NCBI GenBank assembly: GCA_030684755.1
Contig: JAUXXN010000565.1
Span: 1 to 26,762, forward strand
DNA from: Hydrogenophaga sp.
GTDB taxonomy: Bacteria; Pseudomonadota; Gammaproteobacteria; Burkholderiales; Burkholderiaceae_C
Direction of reading: 5' to 3'
Length of the DNA: 26,762 bases
Positions 1 through 7,094 of the stretch are shown in pieces. Each line of letters starts with the position of its first letter. Position 1 is the first letter of the stretch. The notes beneath the pieces are model-generated. The model did no database searches and was not told the origin of the DNA. It worked only from the letters and a program-made list of their open reading frames with translations. A program made the position numbers and the translations under genes.

Positions 1-2
1 AG

Positions 3-722
3 GCGGTGCGCCCCACCAATGTGATGGGGGCCACCAAGCGCATGGCCGAGTTGGTGGTGCAGGCGCTTTCACAAGAAAAGGCGCTGTCCAAGCAAAATCC
101 GTCTGACCCCGCTGGCCCGCCGGTGGCCACGTTTCCTAACCGCACTTGCTTTTCGATGGTTCGTTTTGGCAATGTGCTGGGCAGCAGTGGCAGTGTAGTG
201 CCGCTGTTTCGCAGTCAAATTGCCGAAGGCGGGCCTATTACGGTGACGCATGCAGAGGTCACGCGTTATTTCATGACCATTCCCGAGGCTGTGCAGTTGG
301 TGTTGCAGGCTGGCGCCATGGCCCGGGGGGGTGAGGTGTTTGTGTTGGACATGGGCGACCCGGTGAAGGTGATTGATTTGGCTCGGCGCATGGTGGATTT
401 GTCGGGCTTGCAGGTGAAAACGCCCACCAATCCCGGGGGAGATATTGAGATTCGGGTCACAGGCATGCGCCCCGGTGAAAAGCTTTACGAGGAGTTGCTG
501 ATTGGCGATAACCCGCAGGCAACCAGCCACCCGCGCATCATGATGGCGCGCGATGAACTGGTGCCTTGGACCCACCTAGAGTCCACGTTGAACAATTTGC
601 GGCTTGCCGTGATCAATGACGATTTGGTCACTATCCGCACAGTGCTCAAGGAACTCGTGCATGGCTTTCAGCCTGGCGAACTGTTCAATGATTTTGCAGA
701 CAGCCAGATGTTGGTGGCGTAA
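3..722 (+). CDS. CapD/WbpM-type nucleotide-sugar dehydratase/epimerase, C-terminal part
   Basis: This is the C-terminal ~239 residues of a polysaccharide-biosynthesis protein of the CapD/FlaA1/WbpM family, an extended short-chain dehydrogenase acting on UDP-N-acetyl sugars. The reading frame is open to the left edge, so the N-terminal membrane segments and NAD-binding glycine motif lie outside the window. The frame begins [13 protein letters not shown], which carries the MGATK active-site motif (Met-x3-Lys replaces the usual Tyr-x3-Lys in this family). Further on come [16 protein letters not shown], the substrate-loop region [18 protein letters not shown] and the C-terminal [13 protein letters not shown], all typical of the family. 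The stop codon TAA is at 720-722. It converges on galU with a 25-bp gap. Both enzymes supply sugar nucleotides for surface polysaccharide, which suggests the edge of an O-antigen or capsule cluster. The exact sugar substrate cannot be read from this part. Confidence 0.92.
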   Translation, partial: AVRPTNVMGATKRMAELVVQALSQEKALSKQNPSDPAGPPVATFPNRTCFSMVRFGNVLGSSGSVVPLFRSQIAEGGPITVTHAEVTRYFMTIPEAVQLVLQAGAMARGGEVFVLDMGDPVKVIDLARRMVDLSGLQVKTPTNPGGDIEIRVTGMRPGEKLYEELLIGDNPQATSHPRIMMARDELVPWTHLESTLNNLRLAVINDDLVTIRTVLKELVHGFQPGELFNDFADSQMLVA

Positions 723-747
723 ACGGATGGTTGCCAGCTCCTGAAGA

Positions 748-1635
748 TCAGCTCGCTGACGTGTTGGCCACAATGCTTTTGATGTGGGCCAAAACCGTGT
801 CGCGCAAAGAGGGGTCGGCCAGCGCCAGTTCGATGGTGGCTTCCATAAAGCCCACCTTGTTGCCGCAGTCGTAGCGCTTGCCTTCGTAGCGAAAGGCATA
901 CACCTTCTCAGTGCCAATGAGGGCGGCAATGCCGTCGGTGAGCTGAATTTCACCGCCAGCGCCGCGCTCTTGGCGGCGAATGGTGTCAAACACCGAGGGC
1001 GACAAAATGTAGCGCCCGGCCACAGCCAGGGTAGACGGGGCCACGGCGGGCACGGGTTTTTCAACCATGCCAAACACTTCGGCCATGGTGTCGTTCACGC
1101 CGTGCACATCCACCACGCCGTAGCGGCGGGTGTCTTCGCGGGGCACGTCTTGCACCGCCAGCACGGTGCCGGGGCGCTGTTCGTAGGCTTGCACCATTTG
1201 CTGCAGCACCGAGGGGCCACCGGCAGGGCCCACCATGAGGTCGTCGGCCAGCAGCACGGCAAAGGGCTCGTTGCCCACCACGCTTTCAGCGCACAACACA
1301 GCATGGCCCAGGCCCAGGGGGCGGGCCTGGCGGATAAACACGCAGTCCATGTCGTCGGGCTTGATGGCGTGCACCAGGTCGAGCAGTTCTTTTTTGCTGC
1401 CGCGCTCCAGCTCGTATTCGAGTTCAAAGGCGGCGTCGTAGTGGTCGCCAATGGCGCGCTTGTGGCGCCCGGTGATGAAGATCATCTGGCGAATGCCAGC
1501 GGCATAGGCTTCGTCCACCGCGTATTGAATGAGCGGGCGGTCCACCACGGGCAGCATTTCTTTGGGGATGGCTTTGGTGGCTGGCAAGAACCGGGTACCC
1601 AGCCCGCCAACGGGGAATACTGCTTTTTTGATCAT
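748..1635 (-). CDS. galU: UTP--glucose-1-phosphate uridylyltransferase GalU
   Basis: GalU makes UDP-glucose from UTP and glucose 1-phosphate in the cytoplasm, feeding exopolysaccharide, LPS and trehalose synthesis. The 295-residue product has the expected family length. It starts [18 protein letters not shown] and continues with the nucleotide-binding signature [20 protein letters not shown]. Further family motifs are [15 protein letters not shown], the FAVLLADDL metal/nucleotide site, the GVV...EKP region, [12 protein letters not shown] and the C-terminal [15 protein letters not shown]. The ATG at 1635 is preceded on the minus strand by an AGAGAGG ribosome binding site with about 7 bases of spacing. 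The gene converges with the sugar dehydratase on its left. The lrp gene upstream lies on the same strand 109 bp away, so galU probably has its own promoter. Identification is secure. Confidence 0.96.
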   Translation of the reverse strand: MIKKAVFPVGGLGTRFLPATKAIPKEMLPVVDRPLIQYAVDEAYAAGIRQMIFITGRHKRAIGDHYDAAFELEYELERGSKKELLDLVHAIKPDDMDCVFIRQARPLGLGHAVLCAESVVGNEPFAVLLADDLMVGPAGGPSVLQQMVQAYEQRPGTVLAVQDVPREDTRRYGVVDVHGVNDTMAEVFGMVEKPVPAVAPSTLAVAGRYILSPSVFDTIRRQERGAGGEIQLTDGIAALIGTEKVYAFRYEGKRYDCGNKVGFMEATIELALADPSLRDTVLAHIKSIVANTSAS

Positions 1636-1744
1636 GAGGTGCCTCTCTGAGTTTTGGGATGGTGCTGGGCAAAATTTGCGTCACGGCGGCAAGGTGCCAA
1701 GGCTCGCAATGTTGGAATGCTAAGGGATGTTGTGGGCGAATTGT

Positions 1745-2227
1745 TTACTTTTTGGTGAACAAGTGCCCCAGCGGCAGAGCGCTGGCGGCCTTGACTTGGC
1801 CCAGCGAAAAGCTGGTGTGCAGGTCTTTGACGTTGGGCAGGTTGATGAGCACATCGCGGGCAAAGCGGCTGAATTCGGCCAGGTCGGGGCAGACCACCTG
1901 AAGTTCAAAGGTGCCAGAGCCGCTGATGTAATGGCACGAAACAATTTCAGGAATTTTCTGGATGGCGGCTTCCATCTGGCGCAACACGTCGCCCCGGTTG
2001 CGCTCGGCGTCCAGCCGCACAAAGGCCAGCACACCCAAGCCCATTTTTTCGCGGCACAGTTCGGCCCGGTAGCCCGTAATAAACCCAGCCTCTTCCAGCG
2101 CCCGCACACGCCGCCAACAAGGCGCCGCCGACAAGCCCACCCGGCTGGCCAACTCAGCATTGGTCAAACGGCCATCGTTTTGCAGCTCGTTCAAGATGGC
2201 AAGGTCGAACTTGTCGAGGGGTTGCAT
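1745..2227 (-). CDS. Lrp/AsnC family transcriptional regulator
   Basis: A 160-residue protein of the usual Lrp/AsnC size. The N-terminal winged helix-turn-helix (about residues 4-60) reads LDKFDLAILNELQNDGRLTN then AELASRVGLSAAPCWRRVRA. A RAM (ligand-binding, oligomerisation) domain fills residues ~70-150, with SCHYISGSGTFELQVVCPDL typical of that fold. I chose the ATG at 2227 because the conserved family start MxxLDKFD begins there. The open frame runs 66 codons further upstream, but that stretch is remnant toxin-gene sequence in another frame. The regulator is on the opposite strand to the fused indolepyruvate:ferredoxin oxidoreductase at 3464-7042, with toxin-antitoxin and repeat DNA between them. 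In many bacteria Lrp-type regulators control adjacent amino- or keto-acid enzymes, so that enzyme is a plausible target (inference). Its own promoter must lie inside the decayed hepT-like gene, or it is read through from it. Confidence 0.9.
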   Translation of the reverse strand: MQPLDKFDLAILNELQNDGRLTNAELASRVGLSAAPCWRRVRALEEAGFITGYRAELCREKMGLGVLAFVRLDAERNRGDVLRQMEAAIQKIPEIVSCHYISGSGTFELQVVCPDLAEFSRFARDVLINLPNVKDLHTSFSLGQVKAASALPLGHLFTKK

Positions 2228-2450
2228 GGTGGGGTGAGAAGTGGGCTTGTAGGCGAGAAAAACGGCTGACGAATGCGTCAAGTCGCTCAGCGTCGAGAGG
2301 GTTTTTTTGCAAGGCCTCCACCCAATCCAGGGTGGGCGGAACCAAAAACAACCTTGTGTGGGTAAATTTGAGATGGACTGCTGCCCGCTGTGCCAAATCA
2401 AGCGCAAAACGGGCCTGCGCAGCATGCTCGGGCAAAAACTGTAGGCTCAT
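2154..2450 (-). pseudogene. HepT-like partner of the MNT antitoxin, C-terminally truncated
   Basis: The frame begins MSLQFLPEHAAQARFALDLA and runs in a helical, HEPN-like style to about residue 67 (VSRFSRL). It then turns into a Pro/His/Arg-rich tail that overlaps the start of the lrp gene in another frame (2154-2227). From memory, proteins of this type beside MNT nucleotidyltransferases are ~140-150 residues and carry the RNase motif R-x4-6-H in their second half. That half is missing here, so the toxin should be inactive. The ATG at 2448-2450 overlaps the stop of the nucleotidyltransferase gene by four bases (ATGA), showing that the pair was a translationally coupled operon. The break falls near 2245, just upstream of the lrp start. 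Deletion to the lrp boundary is the simplest explanation. A small intact gene of unknown function is less likely. Confidence 0.6.
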
Positions 2451-2746
2451 AGGACAACTCCGGTGCTAAGGGCTCTCTGCACCACTGGGGCCATGGGGGT
2501 TGATGGATCTTTGATCAAAACGTCAATTTTTTGCTCACCCAGTTGCATGACCAACGCACCGTAAAGTTCACAAACAGCTGCTGCGGGTCGTTTGACAACA
2601 TGGGAAGACTCAAATAACAAATCAATATCACCGCCCAACATGTGGTCAGAGACCCGCGAGCCAAACAGCACGACACGGCTGTCTTCCCCCAAGACCTGCC
2701 GACCTACTTGCTTGATGGTCTGAATTTGTTCAGGGTTGAGGCGCAT
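2447..2746 (-). CDS. MNT-domain nucleotidyltransferase (antitoxin of a HEPN/MNT module)
   Basis: A 99-residue minimal nucleotidyltransferase. The signature GSRVSDHMLGGDIDLLFE (about residues 29-46) matches the polymerase-beta-fold pattern GS-x9-D-x-D, and a third carboxylate lies in EQKIDVLIKD (about residues 71-80). All three catalytic Asp residues are therefore visible. In HEPN/MNT (HepT/MntA, HI0074/HI0073-like) toxin-antitoxin pairs this protein adenylylates and neutralises its HEPN RNase partner. It is the first gene of the pair and overlaps the hepT-like frame by four bases, but that partner is truncated, so this appears to be an antitoxin left without an active toxin. The ATG at 2746 fits the family start, although no strong ribosome binding site is visible. 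The enzymatic fold is secure, and the toxin-antitoxin role rests on gene context. Confidence 0.8.
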   Translation of the reverse strand: MRLNPEQIQTIKQVGRQVLGEDSRVVLFGSRVSDHMLGGDIDLLFESSHVVKRPAAAVCELYGALVMQLGEQKIDVLIKDPSTPMAPVVQRALSTGVVL

Positions 2747-2896
2747 GGGTCGTTGGTACTTTCACGGGTTGCCTGTCAAAACAGCATCGAGGCTTAGGTT
2801 TGGATCGATCATATGTTTATGCATCTTGCAGCGCCATATCCGTGTCGTGTCTAAATTGGAGAGCCCAATTATTCTCATTTTGAAAAGTTCGGGAGA

Positions 2897-2930
2897 GCCC
2901 CCACCCCAACCCTCCCCCAGAGGGGGAGGG
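2897..2930 (+). repeat. C-rich palindromic intergenic repeat, left copy
   Basis: A 34-bp element whose right part forms a hairpin: CCCTCCCCC and GGGGGAGGG pair around AGA. Its reverse complement matches 3104-3137 at 30 of 34 positions, so the two copies are inverted around the 25-bp tandem array. The layout resembles a REP/BIME-like element. No transposase lies nearby. Confidence 0.75.
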
Positions 2931-2936
2931 AGCCAG

Positions 2937-3061
2937 ACATGGCCCCAGGGGAGGGAGCCAGACATGGCCCCAGGGGAGGGAGTCAGACATGGCCCCAGGG
3001 GAGGGAGTCAGACATGGCCCCAGGGGAGGGGGTCAGACATGGTCCCAGGGGAGGGAGTCAG
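2937..3061 (+). repeat. 25-bp tandem repeat array, five copies
   Basis: Five consecutive 25-bp units start at 2937, 2962, 2987, 3012 and 3037, with a degenerate sixth beginning at 3062. Each unit starts ACATGG, holds the short palindrome CCCCAGGGG and ends in GAGGGAGCCAG or GAGGGAGTCAG. Differences between units are few (for example GCC/GTC, and TCCC for CCCC in the fifth). The first unit continues directly from the left palindromic element, whose end it resembles, so the array probably arose by slippage or duplication of that end. The units are contiguous without spacers, so this is not a CRISPR array. Confidence 0.93.
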
Positions 3062-3103
3062 ATATGGCGTGCCCAGGCGCCTCGCAGCGGGGGATGTCTT
3101 GCC

Positions 3104-3137
3104 CCTTCCCCCTCTGGGGGAAGGCTGGGATGGGGGC
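3104..3137 (-). repeat. C-rich palindromic intergenic repeat, right inverted copy
   Basis: This is the inverted partner of the 2897-2930 element (30 of 34 bases identical to its reverse complement). It contains the hairpin CCTTCCCCC/GGGGGAAGG around TCT. Together the pair bracket the 25-bp array. Confidence 0.75.
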
Positions 3138-3141
3138 TGGC

Positions 3142-3463
3142 GTGGCTGAGCGCGTCCAGCCCGTGTTCACTTCACTCTGCATACAAACGGGGTTCAGCAC
3201 CTTGGAGACGTTTGTTCGCTTGCTGCCCTTGCCACGGGTTGCCATGGAACGTGTGCACCAGGCGGTTTTGACACACCACCGGCGGTTGCGCGGCTGATTC
3301 AGCAAGATTGTTTCTTATGAACCCTGTTTCGGGGCATGAAACGCAAACACATGTCTGTGCCCGGGTCATACACTGTGCGGCACACTGAAACTGGCGCATC
3401 GGCTGGTTTGCGGTGCCTACCACCGCCCACAAGGCGGGCCCCACCCTTGCAGGAGACAACACA
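3142..3463. other. Upstream region of the indolepyruvate oxidoreductase gene, no gene seen
   Basis: No convincing coding frame lies in this stretch. It holds four GTTTC/GAAAC half-sites: GTTTC at 3310-3314 and 3326-3330, GAAAC at 3338-3342 and 3387-3391. The middle two form an inverted repeat with a 7-base spacer. They could be operator half-sites for the gene starting at 3464, but no matching regulator is known to me. An AGGAG ribosome binding site at 3451-3455 precedes that start. Confidence 0.35.
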
Positions 3464-6400
3464 ATGAATGCCCCACTGCCCGAACACATCCGCCGCGCGC
3501 TGGAAACGGTGACGCTGGACGACAAATATTCCCTGGACCATGGCCGCGCTTTCATGAGCGGCGTGCAGGCGCTGGTGAAGCTGCCCATGTTGCAGCGCCA
3601 GCGCGACGCGCTGCAGGGCAAAAACACGGCGGGTTTTATCAGCGGTTACCGGGGTTCGCCGCTGGGGGGTTACGACCAGGCTCTGCAAAAAGCCGCGCCC
3701 TATTTGAAGCAGCAAAACATCGTGTTTCAGCCGGGGGTGAACGAAGAGCTGGCGGCTACCGCGCTGTGGGGCACGCAGCAGCTGGGCTTTGCACCGCCGG
3801 GCAACAACAAGTTTGATGGCGTGTTTGGCATTTGGTATGGCAAAGGCCCGGGTGTGGACCGTTGCTCTGATGTGTTCAAACACGCCAACATGGCGGGCAC
3901 CACGCCGTGGGGCGGGGTGATTGCGGTGGCGGGTGACGACCACGTGGCCAAAAGCAGCACGGCGGCGCACCAGAGCGACCACATTTTCAAGGCCTGCGGC
4001 CTGCCGGTGTTTTTTCCGTCCACGGTGCAAGACATTTTGGACCTGGGCGTGCACGCCATTGCCATGAGCCGCTTCAGCGGCGTGTGGGCGGGCATGAAGA
4101 CGATTCAGGAGATTGTGGAAAGCAGCGCCACGGCCATGATCGACCCGGAGCGGGTGAACATTGTGATTCCCGAGTTCGACATGCCGCCGGGCGGTGTGCA
4201 CATCCGCTGGCCCGACCATGCGCTGGACCAAGAGGCGCGGCTGTTTGACACCAAGTGGTACGCAGCACTCGCCTACATACGCGCCAACAAGCTGAACCAC
4301 AACGTGGTGGCTGGGCCGAACGACCGCTTCGGCATCATCGCCAGCGGCAAGGCGTTCAACGACACGCGCCAGGCGCTGCTGGACTTGGGCCTGGACGACG
4401 ATACTTGCCGCCGCATTGGCCTGCGGCTGCACAAGGTGAATGTGGTGTGGCCGCTGGAAGCACAGACCACGCGCGAATTTGCCACCGGGCTGCGCGAAAT
4501 TTTGGTGGTGGAAGAAAAACGCCAAGTCATTGAATACCAGCTGAAGGAAGAGCTGTACAACTGGCGCGGCGATGTGCGGCCCAATGTGTTGGGCAAGTTT
4601 GACGAGGTGGAGGGCGACTTCAGCGGCGGTGAGTGGAGCATGCCCAACCCCAGCGCCCACACGCTGTTGCGCGCCAACGCCGACCTGACGCCGAGCATCA
4701 TTGCCCGCGCTGTGGCCAAGCGGCTGCGCAAGATGGGCCTGCCCGACGATGTGCAGGCGCGCATCGACGCGCAACTCGCCATCCTGACGGCGCAAGAACA
4801 GTCGATGCAAACGCTGCTGACGAAAGGCGTGGAAGGCGCCGAGCGCCAGCCGTGGTTTTGCTCGGGCTGCCCGCACAACACCAGCACCCGCGTGCCCGAG
4901 GGTTCGCGCGCCATGGCGGGCATTGGCTGCCATTTCATGACGATTTGGATGGACCGCGCCACCGTGGGCTTTACGCAGATGGGCGGCGAGGGTGTGCCTT
5001 GGGTGGGCCAGCAGCCGTTCAGCAACGACCAGCACATGTTTGCCAACCTGGGCGACGGCACCTATTTTCACAGCGGCATTTTGGCCATTCGCCAAAGCAT
5101 TGCGGCGGGTGTGAACATCACCTACAAGGTGTTGTACAACGACGCGGTGGCCATGACCGGCGGCCAGCAGGTGGGCGAGCGGCCCGAGGGCCACAGCGTG
5201 GTGCAAATTGCGCAGAGCATGCGGGCCGAGGGCGCGGTGAAAATCACCATCGTGACGGACGAGCCCGAGAAATACGCGGGTGTTACAGGCCTGCCCAGCG
5301 GCATTGCCATTGAGCACCGCGACACGCTGGACGCGGTGCAGCGCGCGTTCCGCGAGATCAAGGGCACCACGGTCATCATTTACGACCAGACCTGCGCCAC
5401 CGAAAAACGCCGCCGCCGCAAGCGCGGCACGCTGGTGGACCCGGCCAAGCGCGTGGTGATCAACGAGCTGGTGTGCGAGGGCTGCGGCGACTGCGGTGTG
5501 CAGAGCAACTGCCTGAGCGTGGAGCCGCTGGAAACCGAGTTTGGCCGCAAGCGCACCATCAACCAAAGCAGCTGCAACAAAGATTATTCGTGTGTGAAAG
5601 GCTTTTGCCCGAGCTTCGTCACCGTGGAAGGCGGGCAGCTGCGCAAAAAAGACAAAAAGGCCGCCAGCCAAGTCTGGACCGGTGGCGCGTTGCCTGAACC
5701 CACCTTGCCGGTGCTGGGCTCCGAGGCCTGGGGCATCATCGTGGCAGGTGTGGGCGGCACGGGCGTCATCACCATTGGCCAGCTGCTGGGCATGGCCGCG
5801 CACATCGAGGGCAAGGGCATCGTCACGCAAGACGCGGCGGGCCTGGCGCAAAAGGGCGGCGCCACCTGGAGCCATGTGTTGATTGCCGCGCAGCAAGACG
5901 GCATTCGCACCACCCGCGTGTCGGCGGCGTCGGCCGATTTGGTGCTGGGTTGTGATCCGATTGTGGCGGCGCACAAGGAAACTTGGCAGCGCCTGCGCGC
6001 CGGGCGCAGCCATGTGGCGCTGAACGCCAGCGCCACGCCCACGGCGGCGTTTGTGAAAAACCCCGACTGGCAAAACCCGGCGCAGGCGTGTGTGGACACC
6101 TTGCTGCACAGCCTGGGCGCCGAGGCGGTGGGCGTGTTTGATGCGGAGACCGCCACCACCCAGCTCATGGGCGACAGCATTTACGCCAACCCGCTGATGC
6201 TGGGCTACGCCTGGCAAAAGGGCTGGGTGCCGCTGGGCCACGCGGCGCTGATGCGCGCCATGGAGCTCAACGCGGTGCAGGTGGACAAGAACAAGGCCGC
6301 CTTTGAATGGGGCCGGCGCGCCGCGCACAACCCGCAGGCGGTGCAGGCGCTGTGGCAACAACCCCGCAGCGGTGAGCAGGTGATCCAGTTCAAAAAACGC

Positions 6401-7042
6401 GAGACGCTGGACGCGCTGATCGAGCGCCGGGTGGCGTTTCTCACCGATTACCAAAGCGCCGCCTACGCTGCCGATTTCCAGAGCTTTGTGCAGCGCGTGC
6501 GCGCGGCCGAGCAGCCGCTGGGCAAAACCACGCTGACCGAGGCGGTGGTGCGTTGCCTGTTCAAGCTGATGGCCTACAAAGACGAGTACGAAGTGGCGCG
6601 GCTGCACAGCGACCCATCGTTTCACGCCCGCGTGGCCAGCCAGTTTGAAGGCGACTTCAAGCTGCATGTGCACCTGGCGCCGCCGCTGATTGCGAAGAAA
6701 AACGCGCGCGGCGAGTTGGTGAAGCAGCCGTTTGGCCCCTTCATGTTCACCGCTTTTCGGCTGCTGGCCCGCTTAAAAGGGCTGCGCGGCACGTCGCTGG
6801 ATGTGTTTGGCCGCACCGAAGAGCGCCGCACCGAACGCGCTTTGATTGGTGAATACCGCCGCACCATTGAAACCTTGTTGGACGCGCTGGACGCCAACAG
6901 CCACGCCCTGGCGCTGGAGATTGCCCGCGTGCCCGAGCAAATCAAAGGTTTTGGCCATGTGAAAGAACGCAACCTGGCGGCAGCGCGCAAGCGCTGGAGC
7001 GGGCTGCAAACGCTGTGGGCAGCGGGCGAAACCGGCGTTTAA
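3464..7042 (+). CDS. Fused indolepyruvate:ferredoxin oxidoreductase (IorA-IorB type)
   Basis: A 1,192-residue 2-oxoacid:ferredoxin oxidoreductase that oxidatively decarboxylates aryl pyruvates (indolepyruvate, phenylpyruvate) to acyl-CoA, using thiamine diphosphate and Fe-S clusters. The N-terminal domain has FISGYRGSPLGGYDQAL (~57-73) and GVNEELAATALWGTQ (~90). The thiamine-diphosphate motif is GDGTYFHSG (~530-538), followed by an Asn-containing LYNDAVAMTGG. Two cysteine clusters follow (VCEGCGDCG at ~670, then CNKDYSCVKGFCP at ~706), as expected for [4Fe-4S] sites. The gamma (IorB-like) domain starts at GVGGTGVITIGQLLG (~762). The last ~230 residues match the extra C-terminal domain (DUF6537) of the fused proteobacterial form. 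I chose the ATG at 3464 because AGGAG lies 8 bases upstream. The gene stands alone, convergent with the kinase gene downstream. Aromatic amino acid catabolism is the likely role, and substrate specificity is inferred. Confidence 0.93.
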   Translation: MNAPLPEHIRRALETVTLDDKYSLDHGRAFMSGVQALVKLPMLQRQRDALQGKNTAGFISGYRGSPLGGYDQALQKAAPYLKQQNIVFQPGVNEELAATALWGTQQLGFAPPGNNKFDGVFGIWYGKGPGVDRCSDVFKHANMAGTTPWGGVIAVAGDDHVAKSSTAAHQSDHIFKACGLPVFFPSTVQDILDLGVHAIAMSRFSGVWAGMKTIQEIVESSATAMIDPERVNIVIPEFDMPPGGVHIRWPDHALDQEARLFDTKWYAALAYIRANKLNHNVVAGPNDRFGIIASGKAFNDTRQALLDLGLDDDTCRRIGLRLHKVNVVWPLEAQTTREFATGLREILVVEEKRQVIEYQLKEELYNWRGDVRPNVLGKFDEVEGDFSGGEWSMPNPSAHTLLRANADLTPSIIARAVAKRLRKMGLPDDVQARIDAQLAILTAQEQSMQTLLTKGVEGAERQPWFCSGCPHNTSTRVPEGSRAMAGIGCHFMTIWMDRATVGFTQMGGEGVPWVGQQPFSNDQHMFANLGDGTYFHSGILAIRQSIAAGVNITYKVLYNDAVAMTGGQQVGERPEGHSVVQIAQSMRAEGAVKITIVTDEPEKYAGVTGLPSGIAIEHRDTLDAVQRAFREIKGTTVIIYDQTCATEKRRRRKRGTLVDPAKRVVINELVCEGCGDCGVQSNCLSVEPLETEFGRKRTINQSSCNKDYSCVKGFCPSFVTVEGGQLRKKDKKAASQVWTGGALPEPTLPVLGSEAWGIIVAGVGGTGVITIGQLLGMAAHIEGKGIVTQDAAGLAQKGGATWSHVLIAAQQDGIRTTRVSAASADLVLGCDPIVAAHKETWQRLRAGRSHVALNASATPTAAFVKNPDWQNPAQACVDTLLHSLGAEAVGVFDAETATTQLMGDSIYANPLMLGYAWQKGWVPLGHAALMRAMELNAVQVDKNKAAFEWGRRAAHNPQAVQALWQQPRSGEQVIQFKKRETLDALIERRVAFLTDYQSAAYAADFQSFVQRVRAAEQPLGKTTLTEAVVRCLFKLMAYKDEYEVARLHSDPSFHARVASQFEGDFKLHVHLAPPLIAKKNARGELVKQPFGPFMFTAFRLLARLKGLRGTSLDVFGRTEERRTERALIGEYRRTIETLLDALDANSHALALEIARVPEQIKGFGHVKERNLAAARKRWSGLQTLWAAGETGV

Positions 7043-7052
7043 ATTGGGAACA

Positions 7053-7076
7053 GGCGGCGCCCGCCAAGGCGCTGCC
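7053..7076. terminator. Stem-loop between convergent genes, possible bidirectional terminator
   Basis: GGCGGCGCC (7053-7061) pairs with GGCGCTGCC (7068-7076) through nine base pairs including one G-T, with a 6-base loop. It lies 10 bp after the oxidoreductase stop and 18 bp after the kinase stop on the other strand. There is no good T run on either side, so efficient intrinsic termination is uncertain. Confidence 0.4.
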
Positions 7077-7094
7077 GGGCGGTTTCAATAGGTT

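Noticed and set aside
2937..3061. A possible CRISPR array.
   Set aside because: Units are directly contiguous with no unique spacers, and no cas gene is present.
2736..3271. Plus-strand frames through the 25-bp repeats, encoding a periodic MAPGEG...HGPRGG peptide.
   Set aside because: The periodic peptide follows automatically from a stop-free 25-bp repeat readable in all three frames. There is no ribosome binding site or family match.
3299..6673. A 1,124-codon open frame on the minus strand opposite the oxidoreductase gene.
   Set aside because: It is the mirror of a GC-rich, strongly biased gene. Its product is His/Arg/Ala-rich with no domain, while the plus-strand frame has complete enzyme motifs.
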